64,000 nt of DNA, taken from the NCBI GenBank assembly GCA_030737875.1, contig CM060911.1:94074599-94138598 (forward strand). The letters run 5' to 3'. Of the stretch, positions 13,530 through 24,975 are shown piece by piece (position 1 is the first letter of the stretch; every line of letters begins with the position of its first letter). Source of the stretch: Allium sativum. Its lineage: Eukaryota > Streptophyta > Magnoliopsida > Asparagales > Amaryllidaceae. Under the pieces are notes generated by a model. That model searched no databases, was not told where the DNA came from, and saw only the letters and a program-made list of their open reading frames with translations. Made by a program: the position numbers and the translations under genes.

Positions 13530-13830
13530 CATTCGCACAGGAAAGGGGGCGTTCTGTCTGAGGGGAGGCTGGGGAAGGGCGCGCCAGAGTTAAGAAGGTG
13601 ATGGTTCGGCCTTCTGGCGGTGGGGGGGCCCGTTCAGGTGTTGGATGTGTCGATCTTCGGGCATTGTGAGGGGTCGGGTTCGAGCCTCGGAGTCTGCACG
13701 AGAGGGAGAGGGTCAGAGGAGAGACGAGGGGGAGGTGCTGGTGAAGTTCAGCCATCCCTGGGGCGGCGCGGCGCGTTGAGAGGCGCGGGTGGAGGAGGGT
13801 TCTGAGGAGCGACGGTTTGAAATCAGAAAA
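13530..13830 (-). promoter_or_regulatory. GC-rich leader with donor-like site (A right LTR)
   Basis: Counterpart of 6019-6340. The same TGTAAGTTTTT donor-like site is kept at 13530-13526 on the minus strand. Confidence 0.45.
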
Positions 13831-15471
13831 GGGGGCGCAATAAAGTGATTTAAGTTTAGATATATTTGGGTGTAGTGGGAATATATATATTTATATAATT
13901 ATATTACTTAATTAATTTTTATTTCAATAAAGTTGTCTATCCATCCAAACTCAGAATCAAACCCAACGACTGTCGCCCCTAGCTAATTACCCCCATTCCA
14001 AACACAATGGGGTATGCATCGTAGGCTGATTCGACTGGTATGATCAGTTTCCGTCAAAATCAACGTATAACTCTATATATTGAATTTGAACGCGCATTTC
14101 AATTTACTGGGGTCACATACTAACTCGAAAAATTTCTGAAAAATATTTTCTAGCTTCGTATTGACGATACGGTCCTAACAAAACTAGTTTCATCAAATTC
14201 TGAGACCATTTGAAAAATGGCCATTTTCCAGTCGATTAAAATCAACTGAAAATGGTCAAACGCGTTTTCCTTTTCCACGCTCACATATTGATTCAAAAAA
14301 TTATGAAATTTGAAAACTAGCAATAATTTGACATCACGGATCCAACAAAAGTAGTTTCATCGAAATCCGAGGTCGTTTGCAAAATTCCCATTTTTATGGG
14401 CCAAAATTCCATAGCGACTATTCAGAATTTTCAACTGGGCGTAACTTTTAATTCCCGCTATGAAATTTCAATTTTTCGGATTCGTTGGAAAGATATTCTC
14501 AATTAGATTCAAATGTTTTTGGTTTCACTAAAATTCAATTTATTTTTCATCTGGTACATTCATTTGAAGTTTGAAATCGAATTATCGAACTACCGTGCCA
14601 TTTTCAATTCCTTTTATAATTTAAAATAAATATTATATTCTAACGACGACGTATATAAATATATACGTTCTAATTCTATTCAAAATAAATTTCTCGTCTA
14701 TATTATTTAAAGTAATTCATTTTAAATATTCAAAATTCGCTAAAATTGCCAAAATAAAAATTTTAAACTGGCTCGCATTTTCGGGTTGTTACATATATAT
14801 ATATATAATATTATATATATTTTTTGTTCAAAACATATTTTATAAATTCATTTTAAAAATGATTCCCACTTCCATTTCAATTTTAAATCAAAATTGAGTT
14901 CCCCTTATCAATATAATATTTAAATGATAATATTTCCAAAATATCTAACTTTGAAATCATTTCCTTTTCGATATTCATGATAAAAATGAATAAAATCGAT
15001 ATGAATATCGTTTGCGTTAAAATAGCGCAAATCTAATCAACACGTCTTTACATATTCAATATTTTTGTGTCCATCTCAAATTGGACATCAAAATCATATT
15101 TTAATCCTTTGCTAAATATTATTTCAAAATATTTGTTCTTTCTGAATTGGAATCAGACCCAATCAATTACCATATAATTTATTTATATGGATTTCATACA
15201 ACGTTGTACACAACAATCATGATATACAATCAACCATCATCCAGACTGCATTACTCAACTGCATAAGCATTAAATATAAATAATTAATGCTTACAACAGT
15301 CTGTCAACCAATCAATTGACATATAACTAAACAATTGGATTAGTGTACGCTTAATATCATCCCAACACCCGTGTGGGGTTTCAACTAACAAATACTTAAT
15401 ATTATTTGTGCAGTCGGGAGATGTGTAAAATTTATCGTCCCAATCCATGTTAGTTAAATGGGTGTACATAA

Positions 15472-15489
15472 ACAAATCGTCCGATTTGT
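15472..15489 (-). other. ACAAATCG hairpin with compensatory change (F)
   Basis: ACAAATCGTCCGATTTGT differs from A's version at two positions that pair with each other, so the eight-base stem is kept. Confidence 0.65.
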
Positions 15490-15965
15490 AAATGAATATT
15501 TATTTTCAATTCAGGAGAATTTTATGTCATTCATATATATGTTAAAAATTATATTTTTAATAATAAAATATTTACTTCAACACGTGAATATTTTCTATAG
15601 TTCATATCAATAAAAATAATATTTTTATTGTTCAAACATTTTATTCAACACATGAATATTTTATACGGTTCATATATACATTAAAATGAGATTTTTTTTA
15701 ATGAATAAATATTTATTTCAGAAAATTTCAGCATTATAACGGCGCAATATTAAAACCAGAGTAATGTCTAGCATTACCCCTCTCCTGATATTGGCTCGCC
15801 CCATACACAATCAATCACAAAACCACAATACAATTCATTTCCATAATACATTGAATTTTCCTAATATGATCCAAACAAACAATCATGGTTTGTACAATAA
15901 ACAGCGTCGGGGGCTTCTAAGCCCCGTCTACATCCTAGTTTATATTTAACTGTAAAACAATTAGA

Positions 15966-15983
15966 GTGAGAAGGAGTTCTCAC
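15966..15983 (-). other. GTGAGAA palindrome (F)
   Basis: GTGAGAAGGAGTTCTCAC has a seven-base stem with a four-base loop. A (5399-5413) and C (53414-53428, 59177-59191) have the same arms separated by a single base. Confidence 0.6.
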
Positions 15984-17040
15984 CTTTGGTTTATACTGCA
16001 TCATTCTTTATTGGATGGTTTGGATTACGGAATTGTTTCTAGTCAGTTCCATCGCGTAGTGTCTTTCCCCGTGGCTCCAACGCAATCTGTTTCTTGCGGT
16101 TTATTTTAAAATCATATTTTTATATAACGCTAATTCTATTAAAAAAATCACATTTTTACAGTTATGTATATATTTTAAAAATCACATTTTTACACAATGT
16201 TATTTCTTTTAAAAATCCTGCTATTTATATTTTTAAAATCAATGCTATATATAAATAAAAATGATATTTTATTTAAAGCTATTTCATATTAAAAAATCAA
16301 ATTTTTATAAATTCTATTTCATTATAAAAATCACATTTTTATCTAAGCTATATGTAATTAAAAATCACATTTTTATCTTGCTCAATATATATATATATAT
16401 TAAAAACAAACTTATTCATATAAAAAATTGAAATTTAAAACAATTTTATTCATATAAAAATTGGAAATTTAAAACGATTTTATTCATACAAAAATTTGAA
16501 ATTTAAAACATATTCATATAAAAATCAGATTTCCCAATGCTATTTAATTAAACTAAAATTATTTCCTTCTTAACCTTAATTAGACAACCTTAATCGCGAT
16601 TAACCCTCTCCTTCTTCGTAATGTCTCCAGACCTGTAAGAAAACCCACCTTCGACTTTTCATACCCTGCCGTCGTTCATCTCCAGGAGGGTTGGAATCCC
16701 ATCGGCCAACACCACGTCATCAACCATCATCTGCACTCCCCACGGCCTCCTTCCAGTCCAACTCGAAAATGCCCAGCTCCCCCAATTCAACTTCGATGCC
16801 GGCGGTCCTGGACCCAAATTTCGTCCATCTCACAACTTGAGAACAGATCATGGTCGTTAATATGGACCACCTTGAAACCCTCTACCACATTACGGTTGAA
16901 AATTTCTTTAATTAATTAATGGATTAAATGGTTTAATTGGAGGATGGATTGAAGGTCTCATTCATTCGTTTAGAAGGGGGAGGTTGCATTGAAGGTTTGA
17001 CTGTGGAATGAGAAAAACTAGGGGTTTGACTAACTAAAAT

Positions 17041-17052
17041 TGTTTATATACC
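17041..17052 (-). promoter_or_regulatory. TATA box in the F LTR
   Basis: The minus strand reads GGTATATAAACA, a good plant TATA box. It lies about 840 bp into the LTR and upstream of the GC-richer leader, the expected place for the U3/R boundary. Confidence 0.5.
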
Positions 17053-17894
17053 CCTTTATTTATAATATTATTTTATTTTAATTCCTAGTTATTACATTTT
17101 TCTTCCTATCTCCAAATCAAACCCAATGGCTGTCGCCCCTAGCTAAACACCCTTATTCAGAACACAATGGAATATGTCTGGTAAGCCAATTCTATCGTTT
17201 GGATCAGTTTTCCTTCAAATTAAAATGTAAATCAATATATATTGAATTTGAACACACATTTTAATTTACTAGGGCCACGTACTGACTCCAAAAATTTCAG
17301 AAAAATTAATCTAGCTATGTTTTGATGATACAGTTCAAACAAAACTAATTTCATCGAATTTGGAGACCGTTTGAAAAACGGTCATTTTCCAGTCGATTAA
17401 ATTCAAACTGAAAGTACCAAACGCGTTTAAATCCACCATGCTCACAAATCAATTCCAAAAATTATGAAAATTGGAATCTAGAAATAATTTGACATTCCAG
17501 ATCCAACAAAAGTGGTTTCGTTGAAAAAGGAGGTCGTTTCCATAGAGACTATTTTAAATTTTAAACTAGACATAACTTTCAATTTATATTATGAAATCTG
17601 GATTTTTCATATTCGTTAGAAAGATATAATTAAACAAACTCTAACGTTTCTGATTTTATTGAAATCCGATTTATTTTGAATCTTGTACATTCACTTGAAA
17701 TTTGAAATCGAATTTTCAGACTACCGTGCCATTTCAGGCTCGTTTTATAATTAAAATAAATTTATACGTTCTAACGTCGATTAAAATAAATTTTTTGTTG
17801 TTATTATTTAAAATAAATCATCTTAAATATTCAAAATCCATTAAAATAGCAAAATAAAAAATTTAAATTAGTTCTGAAATTCCAGGTTGTTACA

Positions 17895-18560
17895 CAAAGG
17901 GTCGGTTGCGCATATCATGCCAGCTATGCACACCTGGCTCTAGTTGTCCAGTGGCAGTTTCATAAATACGCCAGTGAATGACCCTTACCCTGTTTGCCAT
18001 AATTACATCTTTTTCACCTGGTCTAAATTTCTCCTATAAATACCCAATTTTACCACCTTTCAAGGGACCGATCTAAGCCATTCCGAAGGGCTGTCATTTC
18101 GGTTAGCTTCTCAAGCTCCATGAATGGCTTCCTAAGTTCACTCCTTCTTCCTTCAACATCAAGTGGATCTCATCTTCTCTAAACACCATTAATTCTCTCT
18201 CCAATTCAAACCAAGTGATCTTCAACCCCATTACTCCCCTTTAAAGCTTGGATCTAGCACTTATTTCATGATGGAATCAAGGAAGATCATTCAGTCATGA
18301 GATCTAATCCATTCCTTCTCGAATTCAAGTGAGATCTAAAGCGAAAAGAGTCTAAAAAGTGGGAAATAATCATAAAAAGAGTGAACAAGTGTAATAAGTG
18401 AGATGTATGAGATGATTTCTCCATGATAATGAAATTCACTTCAAAAGTGGACGTAGATCTATCCTAGATCGAACGACTATAAAAACCCTTGTGTTTTCTA
18501 CTTGCATTTGCATTTGTGGCCCCCTTTTCTATTGCATACCTTTTGGTGAAGTGTCGATAA
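17895..18560 (+). mobile_element. LTR-like promoter segment of another element
   Basis: This segment resembles neither the A-F clade nor copia pol. On the plus strand it has a clean TATA box (CTATAAATA at 18034-18042), followed by pyrimidine-rich sequence and, near 18447-18500, a stretch with GGACGTAGATC and ATAAAAACCCTTGTG, which resembles the R-U5 end of many plant LTRs. It may be a truncated LTR of an unrelated element, or part of the host promoter of something lost. Neither end shows a clear TG or CA tip. Confidence 0.4.
18034..18042 (+). promoter_or_regulatory. TATA box CTATAAATA
   Basis: A perfect plant-type TATA box followed by pyrimidine-rich sequence. It belongs to the orphan LTR-like segment 17895-18560. 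Confidence 0.5.
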
Positions 18561-18599
18561 GACACCTTTGGTGTTTGGACCATTTTTGGTTTGAACACC

Positions 18600-18870
18600 A
18601 ATGTTTGTGTAGGGCAATGCATAGACTCATTCTGATTGTAGTGGGTTTGACTACTAGTGAAAAGGTCTCAGTAAATTCAAATTCAAATTATTATGAGTAT
18701 CCCTTTACCACAAATCTTTCCTTGTGTTTGGATATGTTACCATCAAAGTTTCTTTTAATTTTGTTTGTCTATTTGCATCCTATGACATTCTTTTGTATGG
18801 GTGGATCAACTAAACTCCAAGTGTTATTTTTGATTAGTGCATTGTATTCATCATTAATAACTTTCTTCTA
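18600..18870 (-). pseudogene. Copia reverse transcriptase N-terminus, degenerate (E)
   Basis: The minus-strand translation shows NNTWSLVDPP, KHKERFVVKGY and ETFSLVVKPTTIR. These correspond to the start of the RVT_2 domain (usual forms NxTWxLV, KARLVAKG and ETFSPVV). Stops interrupt it several times. The catalytic YVDD region is not present in the window. Confidence 0.75.
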
Positions 18871-19107
18871 CTGGTCATGTTTTGCTGCTTCTTCATAATA
18901 GTTTGGTATTGTGGCAGTCATTCCGATGTTGTAGATTTTTGGTTTAAGGATGCCTCTCTTAGACCTGGTAATCATGTGATGTTGGCCTTTGCTCTCAACT
19001 TGAGGCATATCTTGTCCTTGATTATCTAAGTCAGACTGATCTGTCTTATCATCTTCATGATTGTCACTTGACTTATCTTCCCTATGCATTTCATCTATTT
19101 GTGGCAA
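18868..19107 (-). pseudogene. Copia integrase-RT linker (E)
   Basis: A 79-residue open stretch is rich in Asp, Glu and Gln. It ends with HHMITRSKRGILKPK, the hallmark that precedes reverse transcriptase in plant copia polyproteins. It continues directly into the RT remnant. Confidence 0.8.
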
Positions 19108-19249
19108 GGTTGAATCCCTTGAGCTATACCCTAATTTGGTGCTTTGTATAGTTGTATCATCACTAATTTGATCTTACTGTGGCAGTTTGTCAACACTGTC
19201 AGACCATTTTGGCAGTGTTGGCACTGCAAACATTATTAATCTTGTGTTA

Positions 19250-19960
19250 TGTTATCCATGCTCCTTTGTGCTACTTGCTTTATCTGCATGAGGGAAGACA
19301 TACTCATTAAATATAACATGTCTTGATACAATATGCTTACCTTTGTTATCTAAGCATTTATACCCCTTTTGATTACTGGTATATCCCAAAAATGTGCACG
19401 TATTGGATGTCATATCCAACTTATGTTTATTTTAAGCTCTTAGACATGGGAAACATATACATCCAAAAACCTTTAAGTGTCCATAATATGGTTTATCGCC
19501 AAACAGTTTTTCATGTGAACTGATGTGTTTTAGCACTTTTGTGGGCAAATTGTTGATAAGGTAGACTGTTGTATCAAAGGCATCATTCCGATATTTCATT
19601 GGTAGTGATGCTTTTGACAGCAATGTAAGTCCAGTCTCAACTATGTGTTTGTGCTTTCTTTCCACTAAACCATTTTGCTCAGATATGTGTGCATATTTCA
19701 TTCTATGTGTAATGCCTTTTTCATTAAAGAAACATTTGAGGGGCATAAATTCAGTGCCACCATCTGTTTGGAATGTTTTGACACTGTGATTTAACTATTT
19801 TTCTACATGAGTTAGGAAATGTATCGCAACATCATGAGTTTCATATTTGGCCTTAAGAAAATATATCCATGTATATCTCGAATAAGTATCAACAAAAGAA
19901 ATGTAGTACCTATGTCCCTTGGATGAATTTAGAGGTGCAGGTCACCGTAGGTCTGCTGCA
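19250..19960 (-). pseudogene. Copia integrase core and C-terminal region (E)
   Basis: Reading downward: DTYSRYTWIYFLK (first part of the rve core), an in-frame stop near 19793, TDGGTEF (second catalytic Asp), EQNGLVERKH (Glu region), then LKVFGC and, past another stop, FLGYTSNQKGYKC and VSRHVIFNE, which mark the copia integrase C-terminal region. The core Asp and Glu residues are visible but the reading frame is broken. The longest open piece is 104 residues, at 19746-19432. Confidence 0.86.
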
Positions 19961-19966
19961 ACTAAT

Positions 19967-20245
19967 TCAAGGGATTATTATACACGTTGTTTCAGAGTCA
20001 TTAAAGGGTAATTTGTAGCTTTTGCCAAGTTGGCAGTGTGTGCACATGTGTGAAACAAGTAACTTTTCAAAAGGTACATTATTTTCATTCAATATTTTCT
20101 TTACAATATTAATATTGGGGTGCCCCAATTTACAGTGCCAAAAATCAATAGTATTTAAGTCATGCATATTGGTACTGTTAACACTTTTGCACCAATCTTC
20201 AGTAATGGATGAATTTCTTGGCTTTAAGTTGCTGAATTTGTACAA
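19967..20245 (-). pseudogene. Copia gag-pre-integrase domain (E)
   Basis: A 92-residue open stretch contains FWHCKLGHPN followed by CTHCQLGK. These are the HxxLGH and CX2C halves of the HHCC-type zinc-binding domain at the N-terminus of copia integrase. It lies between the protease and the integrase core, as in intact elements. Confidence 0.85.
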
Positions 20246-20269
20246 TCCCTTATCTAGCCTACCCTGTAG

Positions 20270-20640
20270 TAGTATGTTTTGATTAATTAAGTCTTTTACA
20301 AGACAAAATGGTGAAACTCTAAGTATACATGATTATCATTGGCAAATTGCGATATACATAACAAATTTATCTTGATACCAGGCAATCTTAATAAGTTGTT
20401 TAAATAGAGTTGCCTTTTACCTTTTATGGTGTCTTATCCAACACGTGATATACAAACAGCTTCACCGTTGCCCATAACTAAAGATTGCGTACCTGAATAG
20501 CTTTCGTTACCAAGATTTAAATTCTATAAATTGTAGGTTATGTGATTGGTTGCACCTGAATCCGGGAACCACTCCTCAGATTTTATGTCCTCAACTCTAG
20601 CTAAATCTTCACTGACATTAGTGTGTGCTCTATTGATGTT
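20270..20640 (-). pseudogene. Copia aspartic protease remnant (E)
   Basis: The minus strand encodes WFPDSGATNH; the DSGATNH part lies at 20562-20542. This is the copia protease active site (D-S/T-G). Downstream, GNESY and LPGIKINLLCISQ match the usual protease tail, but with in-frame stops after TYNL, after SRVG and after HHFVL. It would not give a working enzyme. Confidence 0.82.
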
Positions 20641-20742
20641 AGTTTTGTTTTGACTGTCAATTTGCATCATGTTGGGATTGACTCCTTTCTACACTCCTTG
20701 ATTTTGCTGTTGCACATTGAATTCTAAGTTGAATCTAAAATA

Positions 20743-20873
20743 ACATATGTTTGCAGTGTGCCCGAATTTTTCACAGATTTGGCATTTTGCTTTGATGTTG
20801 TTGCTCCACCTCCCTCTGCCACGTTCTCTTTGAGACTGGTTACCCATTTGATTGGGGTTGTCTGGACGGCTTT
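20743..20873 (-). pseudogene. Copia Gag C-terminus with zinc knuckle (E)
   Basis: The minus-strand translation gives CQICEKFGHTANIC at 20784-20743, a perfect CX2CX4HX4C nucleic-acid-binding knuckle. It is preceded by an Arg/Gly-rich stretch (RERGRGRW) typical of copia Gag just before the knuckle. The upstream part of Gag is separated from it by the LTR of element B, which begins at 20874. Confidence 0.85.
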
Positions 20874-21475
20874 TGTAACATCCCAGAATTTTAACTATGT
20901 TTGATATGGATTTTTATTTATAATTTTGGATTTTCTGAATATAAATTGATTTTATTAGGTTTAAATATGAATTTTAACTTTGTATAAGTATTTTGTTTTA
21001 TTTATTATGATTTTTATAAGAAAAATTTTTTTGAAAATTTTAATTATTAGATTTATGTTTAAGTAATGATATTTTCTGATTTTGATAATATTGATTTGTA
21101 AAATATGAATTTGGTAAAGGATAATTTATTTTATGATTTTACAAGAATAATAATTATTATTTTATTTATTTTGATAAGTTATATGATAAGTTTTACTTGA
21201 ATTATAAATAAGAGTAATTATTAATAAGTTTGGATTTGTTGATACTATTTGTCGTTCGATCGGATTTGTCAAACTATAACATGAATTAGTAGCGTTAGAA
21301 TTAAGTGTTGCCTTTAGTTTTCATAGCATTTAAGGAAAATGCTACCAAAAGTTCACCTTCTCTTCTTAAGACAAGTGTTAAGACACATGTCTTTATGCAT
21401 GCTCCCTTTCATGCATGATTGCCACTTGTCCTATGATGTGTCACTCTCTCCTTACTCCTCCTTTCCTACAAATAC

Positions 21476-21484
21476 CACCCTTTC
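21476..21484 (+). promoter_or_regulatory. TATA-like box CTACAAATA (B 5' LTR)
   Basis: It occupies the promoter position of the LTR and is followed by a TTCCACTTTTTCATTC-type pyrimidine-rich stretch. It is one base away from the CTATAAATA seen in the D and B 3' LTRs. Confidence 0.4.
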
Positions 21485-24400
21485 CTTCCACTTTTTCATT
21501 CATTCTCATTTCTTTTCTTTCTCTTCTTCTTAAAGCTTATGGCCATGGTTTCCATGGCATAAGTCTTCATCTTTTCCACCACCACCTTGCCAAAGTTCTT
21601 CATTCTCCCCCTCCTCTTATAATATAAAGAGAGATTAGTGTATATTATATTATATATATTTTTGTGAAGAAGACGTTACGCCGAAATACTGTCCGACGAA
21701 TCACTCAACTAGGCTCACCTACCGTGAAGATTTGAAAGGCTGTTAGGTGAGAACTTCTAATTTAAATTATTTATTTAAATTAGTTAATTATAATTAGCTA
21801 AGATTAATTTAAATTTTTTGATGATGATTGTATGATGGATGTTGATGTGTGAATGTTTGCTCATGGAATTAGATAGTACACTGAACACGATTAAGCGTTA
21901 TTGACTGTAACGCTTGTGCACAGTAAAAATGTTGGTTGTGATAGTGATCCCTTATCCATCTGATCGTCTATTTCATTTGGATAAATATAATTGCATTGTA
22001 TGATATCACACATAAAACACGCCGTGGTTGTGGGGACATATGGGTTATCGATTTTGAATCTCCTTCCTATATCGATTTTGTTAATTATTAAATAATATTT
22101 AAAATGTTAACTTTGAATTAAATATCGACTTTTAAAATATTGAATTTGGATTTGGAAATGATTTGAATTACGTATTGTTTTTTTTTGTATAATAACCTCT
22201 ATATTTATCTGAAACTAGTTTTGCTAAAAATATATTATCTCAATTTAAATTTGAAATGAGATTTTTTTTAAAAAAAAATTAAATATGGTTTTTATATACA
22301 TATATATTAATATAATATACACCAAAACGTTCTAGGATGACAGAGAGGATAGTGTCTAGGCTTGGGTTTGGAAATAAAGTTTCTGCTCTCCCTGGCTATT
22401 CCTAACTGATCCGACGAATTGGATGGTTAATTTAAAGTTATTTGAATTTAGAAATAAATTGGATTTTTAATTTAATATTTAACTAAGTAGAAAATAAAAT
22501 TTGAATTTTGAACCTGAGATAATTTGGAAAGTCAATGTAAATTACCTTAAATGATTTAAATGGTATATAATGGGTTTTTTAAGGTATTTTGAAGTACTGA
22601 AGAATAATTTTATTTGCGGTCAAAGTAGATCTTATCGTACAACGGCAATTCGTGTATTTTAGATGCAAACTTTAAACGCTTATAACTTTTGTAACTTAAA
22701 TCAGATTTCCACGAAACGAAAAACGTTTGATTTTCATCAACAAGAGCTTTCAAATGAGTGAAAGCAGATTTTAATTTCGACTTATAATTTTTAAGTTATG
22801 TTTAAAATAATTTAGAAAAGGTCGCTATAAATGGAGTTAGTTAACTATAATTATAAAATGGCTGCTATAAATTATTTAAAAATATGGAAAATTTTTGTAA
22901 AATCATTACAAAATACGAAAAGGTGTTTTTAATTGTAGAGTTTAAGTTTTGGCTAAGATAAATGATATTTTGATCAAAATAGTTAAGATAATTGTTTTGT
23001 AACGCTTTTGTAACACTTTTGAAATGTTATTGTAACGCTTCCTTCGAAAATAATCTATTTTGAAGTTTTTAACCTGCAAACTATTTTCTGAACTATAAGT
23101 AATCATTTTTAAATGATTGGTGGAATGTTTTCAAAGATTCAAAAGTATTGGAATATTTAAATCTATTTGATTTAAATGGCTATTTTAGTAGCAATACCGT
23201 TGGTAACAATTCCGAATTTGGTTATTGGTTTTGCAATTTATAAGCGTGAACTATTATTTGACTATAAGAATGATTTATAAAATAATTTCTAAGATTATTA
23301 AAGTATTGGAAATATTTATATGGAATTGAAATGGGTTTTCTAATTTTAAAATTTGGATATGGTTGGAGATAAATCTTCGAATATTTGATATTAATTCGGT
23401 AAATGAAAACTCTTATTATTCGAGGAATTTAAAGGGTAATTCACAGTTATTCCGCTTATAATATGAGTTGGATACGTAGATTAATATTGAAGATAAGTTG
23501 ATGGCATTTCTATCCAGATCAAATATCAAAGAGTTGAGTAAATCTTTTTGGTTAAGATATGGGTTCTCCAACTGATTGAAATAAGTTAGATAGAAATAAT
23601 CTTCGATATTTGATATAAAATTTCATGGTGTAAATGAATACTATATGGGGAATTTGAAAGATATTATTATATCGCTATTCCACTTATAGTATTCGTTGAT
23701 TATGAGAATTTATATCGAATATAAGTGGATAAAATTTCTGTGTAATTTATGATTTAATATCGATTGATTTGGGTTCTGTCGTGAATCGTATCTTCAATAA
23801 TATCATCCTTGAAACCCGATGAGATTGAATGGTGGAAATTCATATCGTAATTGGGAATTTAATCAAATCTTTGATTCAAAAAAAAATTAAAAGTAAGGAA
23901 TTGAAGCAAAGTTAAAATCTTTGATTTCAAAGAAGAGATAAGATGATAACGAGATGTATGAAATTTATAGTAATTCAAATCTTGAGTTATATATGAATTG
24001 ATAACTATTTGGAAGGAGATTTGAATTGAAAAGCCTGTGTAAACCATAGCTACTATTTTAAAGTACGCTTATTACTTGGAAAGACCGGGATCGAGTATAT
24101 GTTCGAAAACCATTCCAAGTAGTAATACGACGTTATTCAAGACTTTGTAAACGACCAAATGAAGACCGGGATTATTTGAATTGTTTAGATTGATTGTTGA
24201 TTTATGTATTGGTTGGGTAGGCCACCCAATACGAGGTATGGGTTGCATGAGACCTGAACATATTCAAGTATTTTCGGGTTGTTGTTCCATTCAGACCCAG
24301 AACGGACTTATATGGATGGTGTGTCTGACATTGAAATTTACCGCATAGCACTGATTTCCGTTAATGTATGTCGGACTTATATGGACTTGGAATTATTTGC

Positions 24401-24594
24401 AAACCATTTGCAAATAGATTAGAACGAGAAAGGTTTTAAACCATTTACAAATCAATCAGAAAGCGAAATGTTTGTAAACCATTTGCAAATACAATTTAAA
24501 AAGGGAATCATTTGTAAAGTGAAGAACCGTTACTAAAAGTAAATCTTTATAAATGAATAGTTTAGTTGAAGGATTATCAAATTTAGTTATTCGA

Positions 24595-24975
24595 TGGAGT
24601 TAATCGATTACAGTTAAAATAAAGGAGTTAATCGATTAGAGTTAAAGTAAAAGGAGTTAATCGAATATAGTTTATTCGAATAGAATAAAGAAGTTAATCG
24701 AATATAGTTTATTCGAATAGAGTAAAAGGAGTTAATCGAATATATAGTTTATTCGAATAGAAAGTAAAAGGAGTTAAACGAATATAGTTTATTCAAATAG
24801 AATAAAGAAGTTAATCGAATATAGTTTATTCGAATAGAGTAAAAGGAGTTAATCGAATATATAGTTTATTCAAATAGAATTAAAAGAGTTATCGAATATA
24901 GTTTATTTGATAGGAGTTAAGTGAATAGAGTTAGAGTTAAATCAATAGAGTTAAGTGAATAGAATAAATTGGATA
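24595..24975 (+). repeat. GAGTTAATCGAATATAG tandem repeat (B 5' LTR)
   Basis: Imperfect repeats of roughly 36-40 bp are built from GAGTTAATCGAATATAG and TTTATTCGAATAG. Each unit holds the inverted pair CGAATA/TATTCG around a TAGTT spacer. The matching array in the 3' LTR is at about 32433-32830. Confidence 0.8.

Larger units (their letters stand above)
826..14793 (-). mobile_element. Element A: complete non-coding LTR retrotransposon with giant LTRs
   Basis: The 13,968-bp element has LTRs at 826-7281 and 8323-14793 around a 1,041-bp internal region. LTR tips read TGTAACAACCC on the minus strand at 7281 and GGGTCGTATCA ending at 826. The primer-binding site and purine tract lie where expected for minus-strand sense. 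A five-base TATAT flanks both ends (821-825 and 14794-14798), consistent with integrase-made duplication, although the target is a TA tract and so less informative. There is no gag, protease, reverse transcriptase or integrase, so it is a non-autonomous (LARD-like) element that would need proteins in trans. The purine-tract context suggests Ty3/gypsy chromovirus relatives. The two LTRs differ by scattered substitutions and small indels, so insertion was not very recent. Confidence 0.9.
8323..14793 (-). repeat. Element A 5' LTR
   Basis: This is the 6,471-bp right copy, the 5' LTR in the minus-strand sense, co-linear with 826-7281 throughout. It ends at 8323 next to the primer-binding site, which starts three bases away. 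The leader (about 13530-13820), donor-like site (13530-13526), 34-bp array (about 12990-13260), hairpins and 27-bp minisatellite (about 11610-11770) all have counterparts in the left copy. Confidence 0.9.
14794..17894 (-). mobile_element. Element F, right piece of an old split LTR
   Basis: This continues F after the insertion of A. It starts in the TA tract and follows the same order as the A and C LTRs: hairpins at 15303 and 15472, the GTGAGAA palindrome at 15966, an AT-rich AAAAATCACATTTTT-type array at about 16100-16540, a GC-richer leader at about 16600-16870, a minus-strand TATA box, then U3. It ends at 17894 with the tip GGTTGTTACA. No purine tract follows, so 17894 is the outer end of F's LTR: a solo LTR or the 5' LTR of an element lying to the left. 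Confidence 0.82.
18560..20873 (-). pseudogene. Element E: decayed Ty1/copia gag-pol
   Basis: Reading the minus strand downward from 20873, I find in order a Gag zinc knuckle, a copia protease active site, a gag-pre-integrase zinc domain, an integrase core and C-terminal region, a charged linker with a TRSKRGI motif, and the start of a copia reverse transcriptase. This is the canonical Ty1/copia order. Several in-frame stops and frame changes show it is dead. Its Gag is cut at 20873/20874 by element B. The reverse transcriptase fades out near 18600, and the rest plus RNase H is missing. No LTR of its own can be assigned. Confidence 0.88.

Noticed and set aside
13423..13755. 110-residue minus-strand frame starting MAELHQH (77 residues at 6249-6016)
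   Set aside because: The two LTR copies differ in frame and length after small indels; composition reflects the GC-rich leader. Kept as a possible leader only.
826..14793. Assignment to the Ogre/TAT lineage because of the long LTRs
   Set aside because: The primer site matches initiator tRNA-Met, and the 3' signature GAGGACGAAAT plus LTR tips point to chromovirus-type Ty3/gypsy elements. With no coding region the lineage stays an inference.
18491..18898. 135-residue plus-strand frame
   Set aside because: It is the antisense shadow of the degenerate copia reverse transcriptase.
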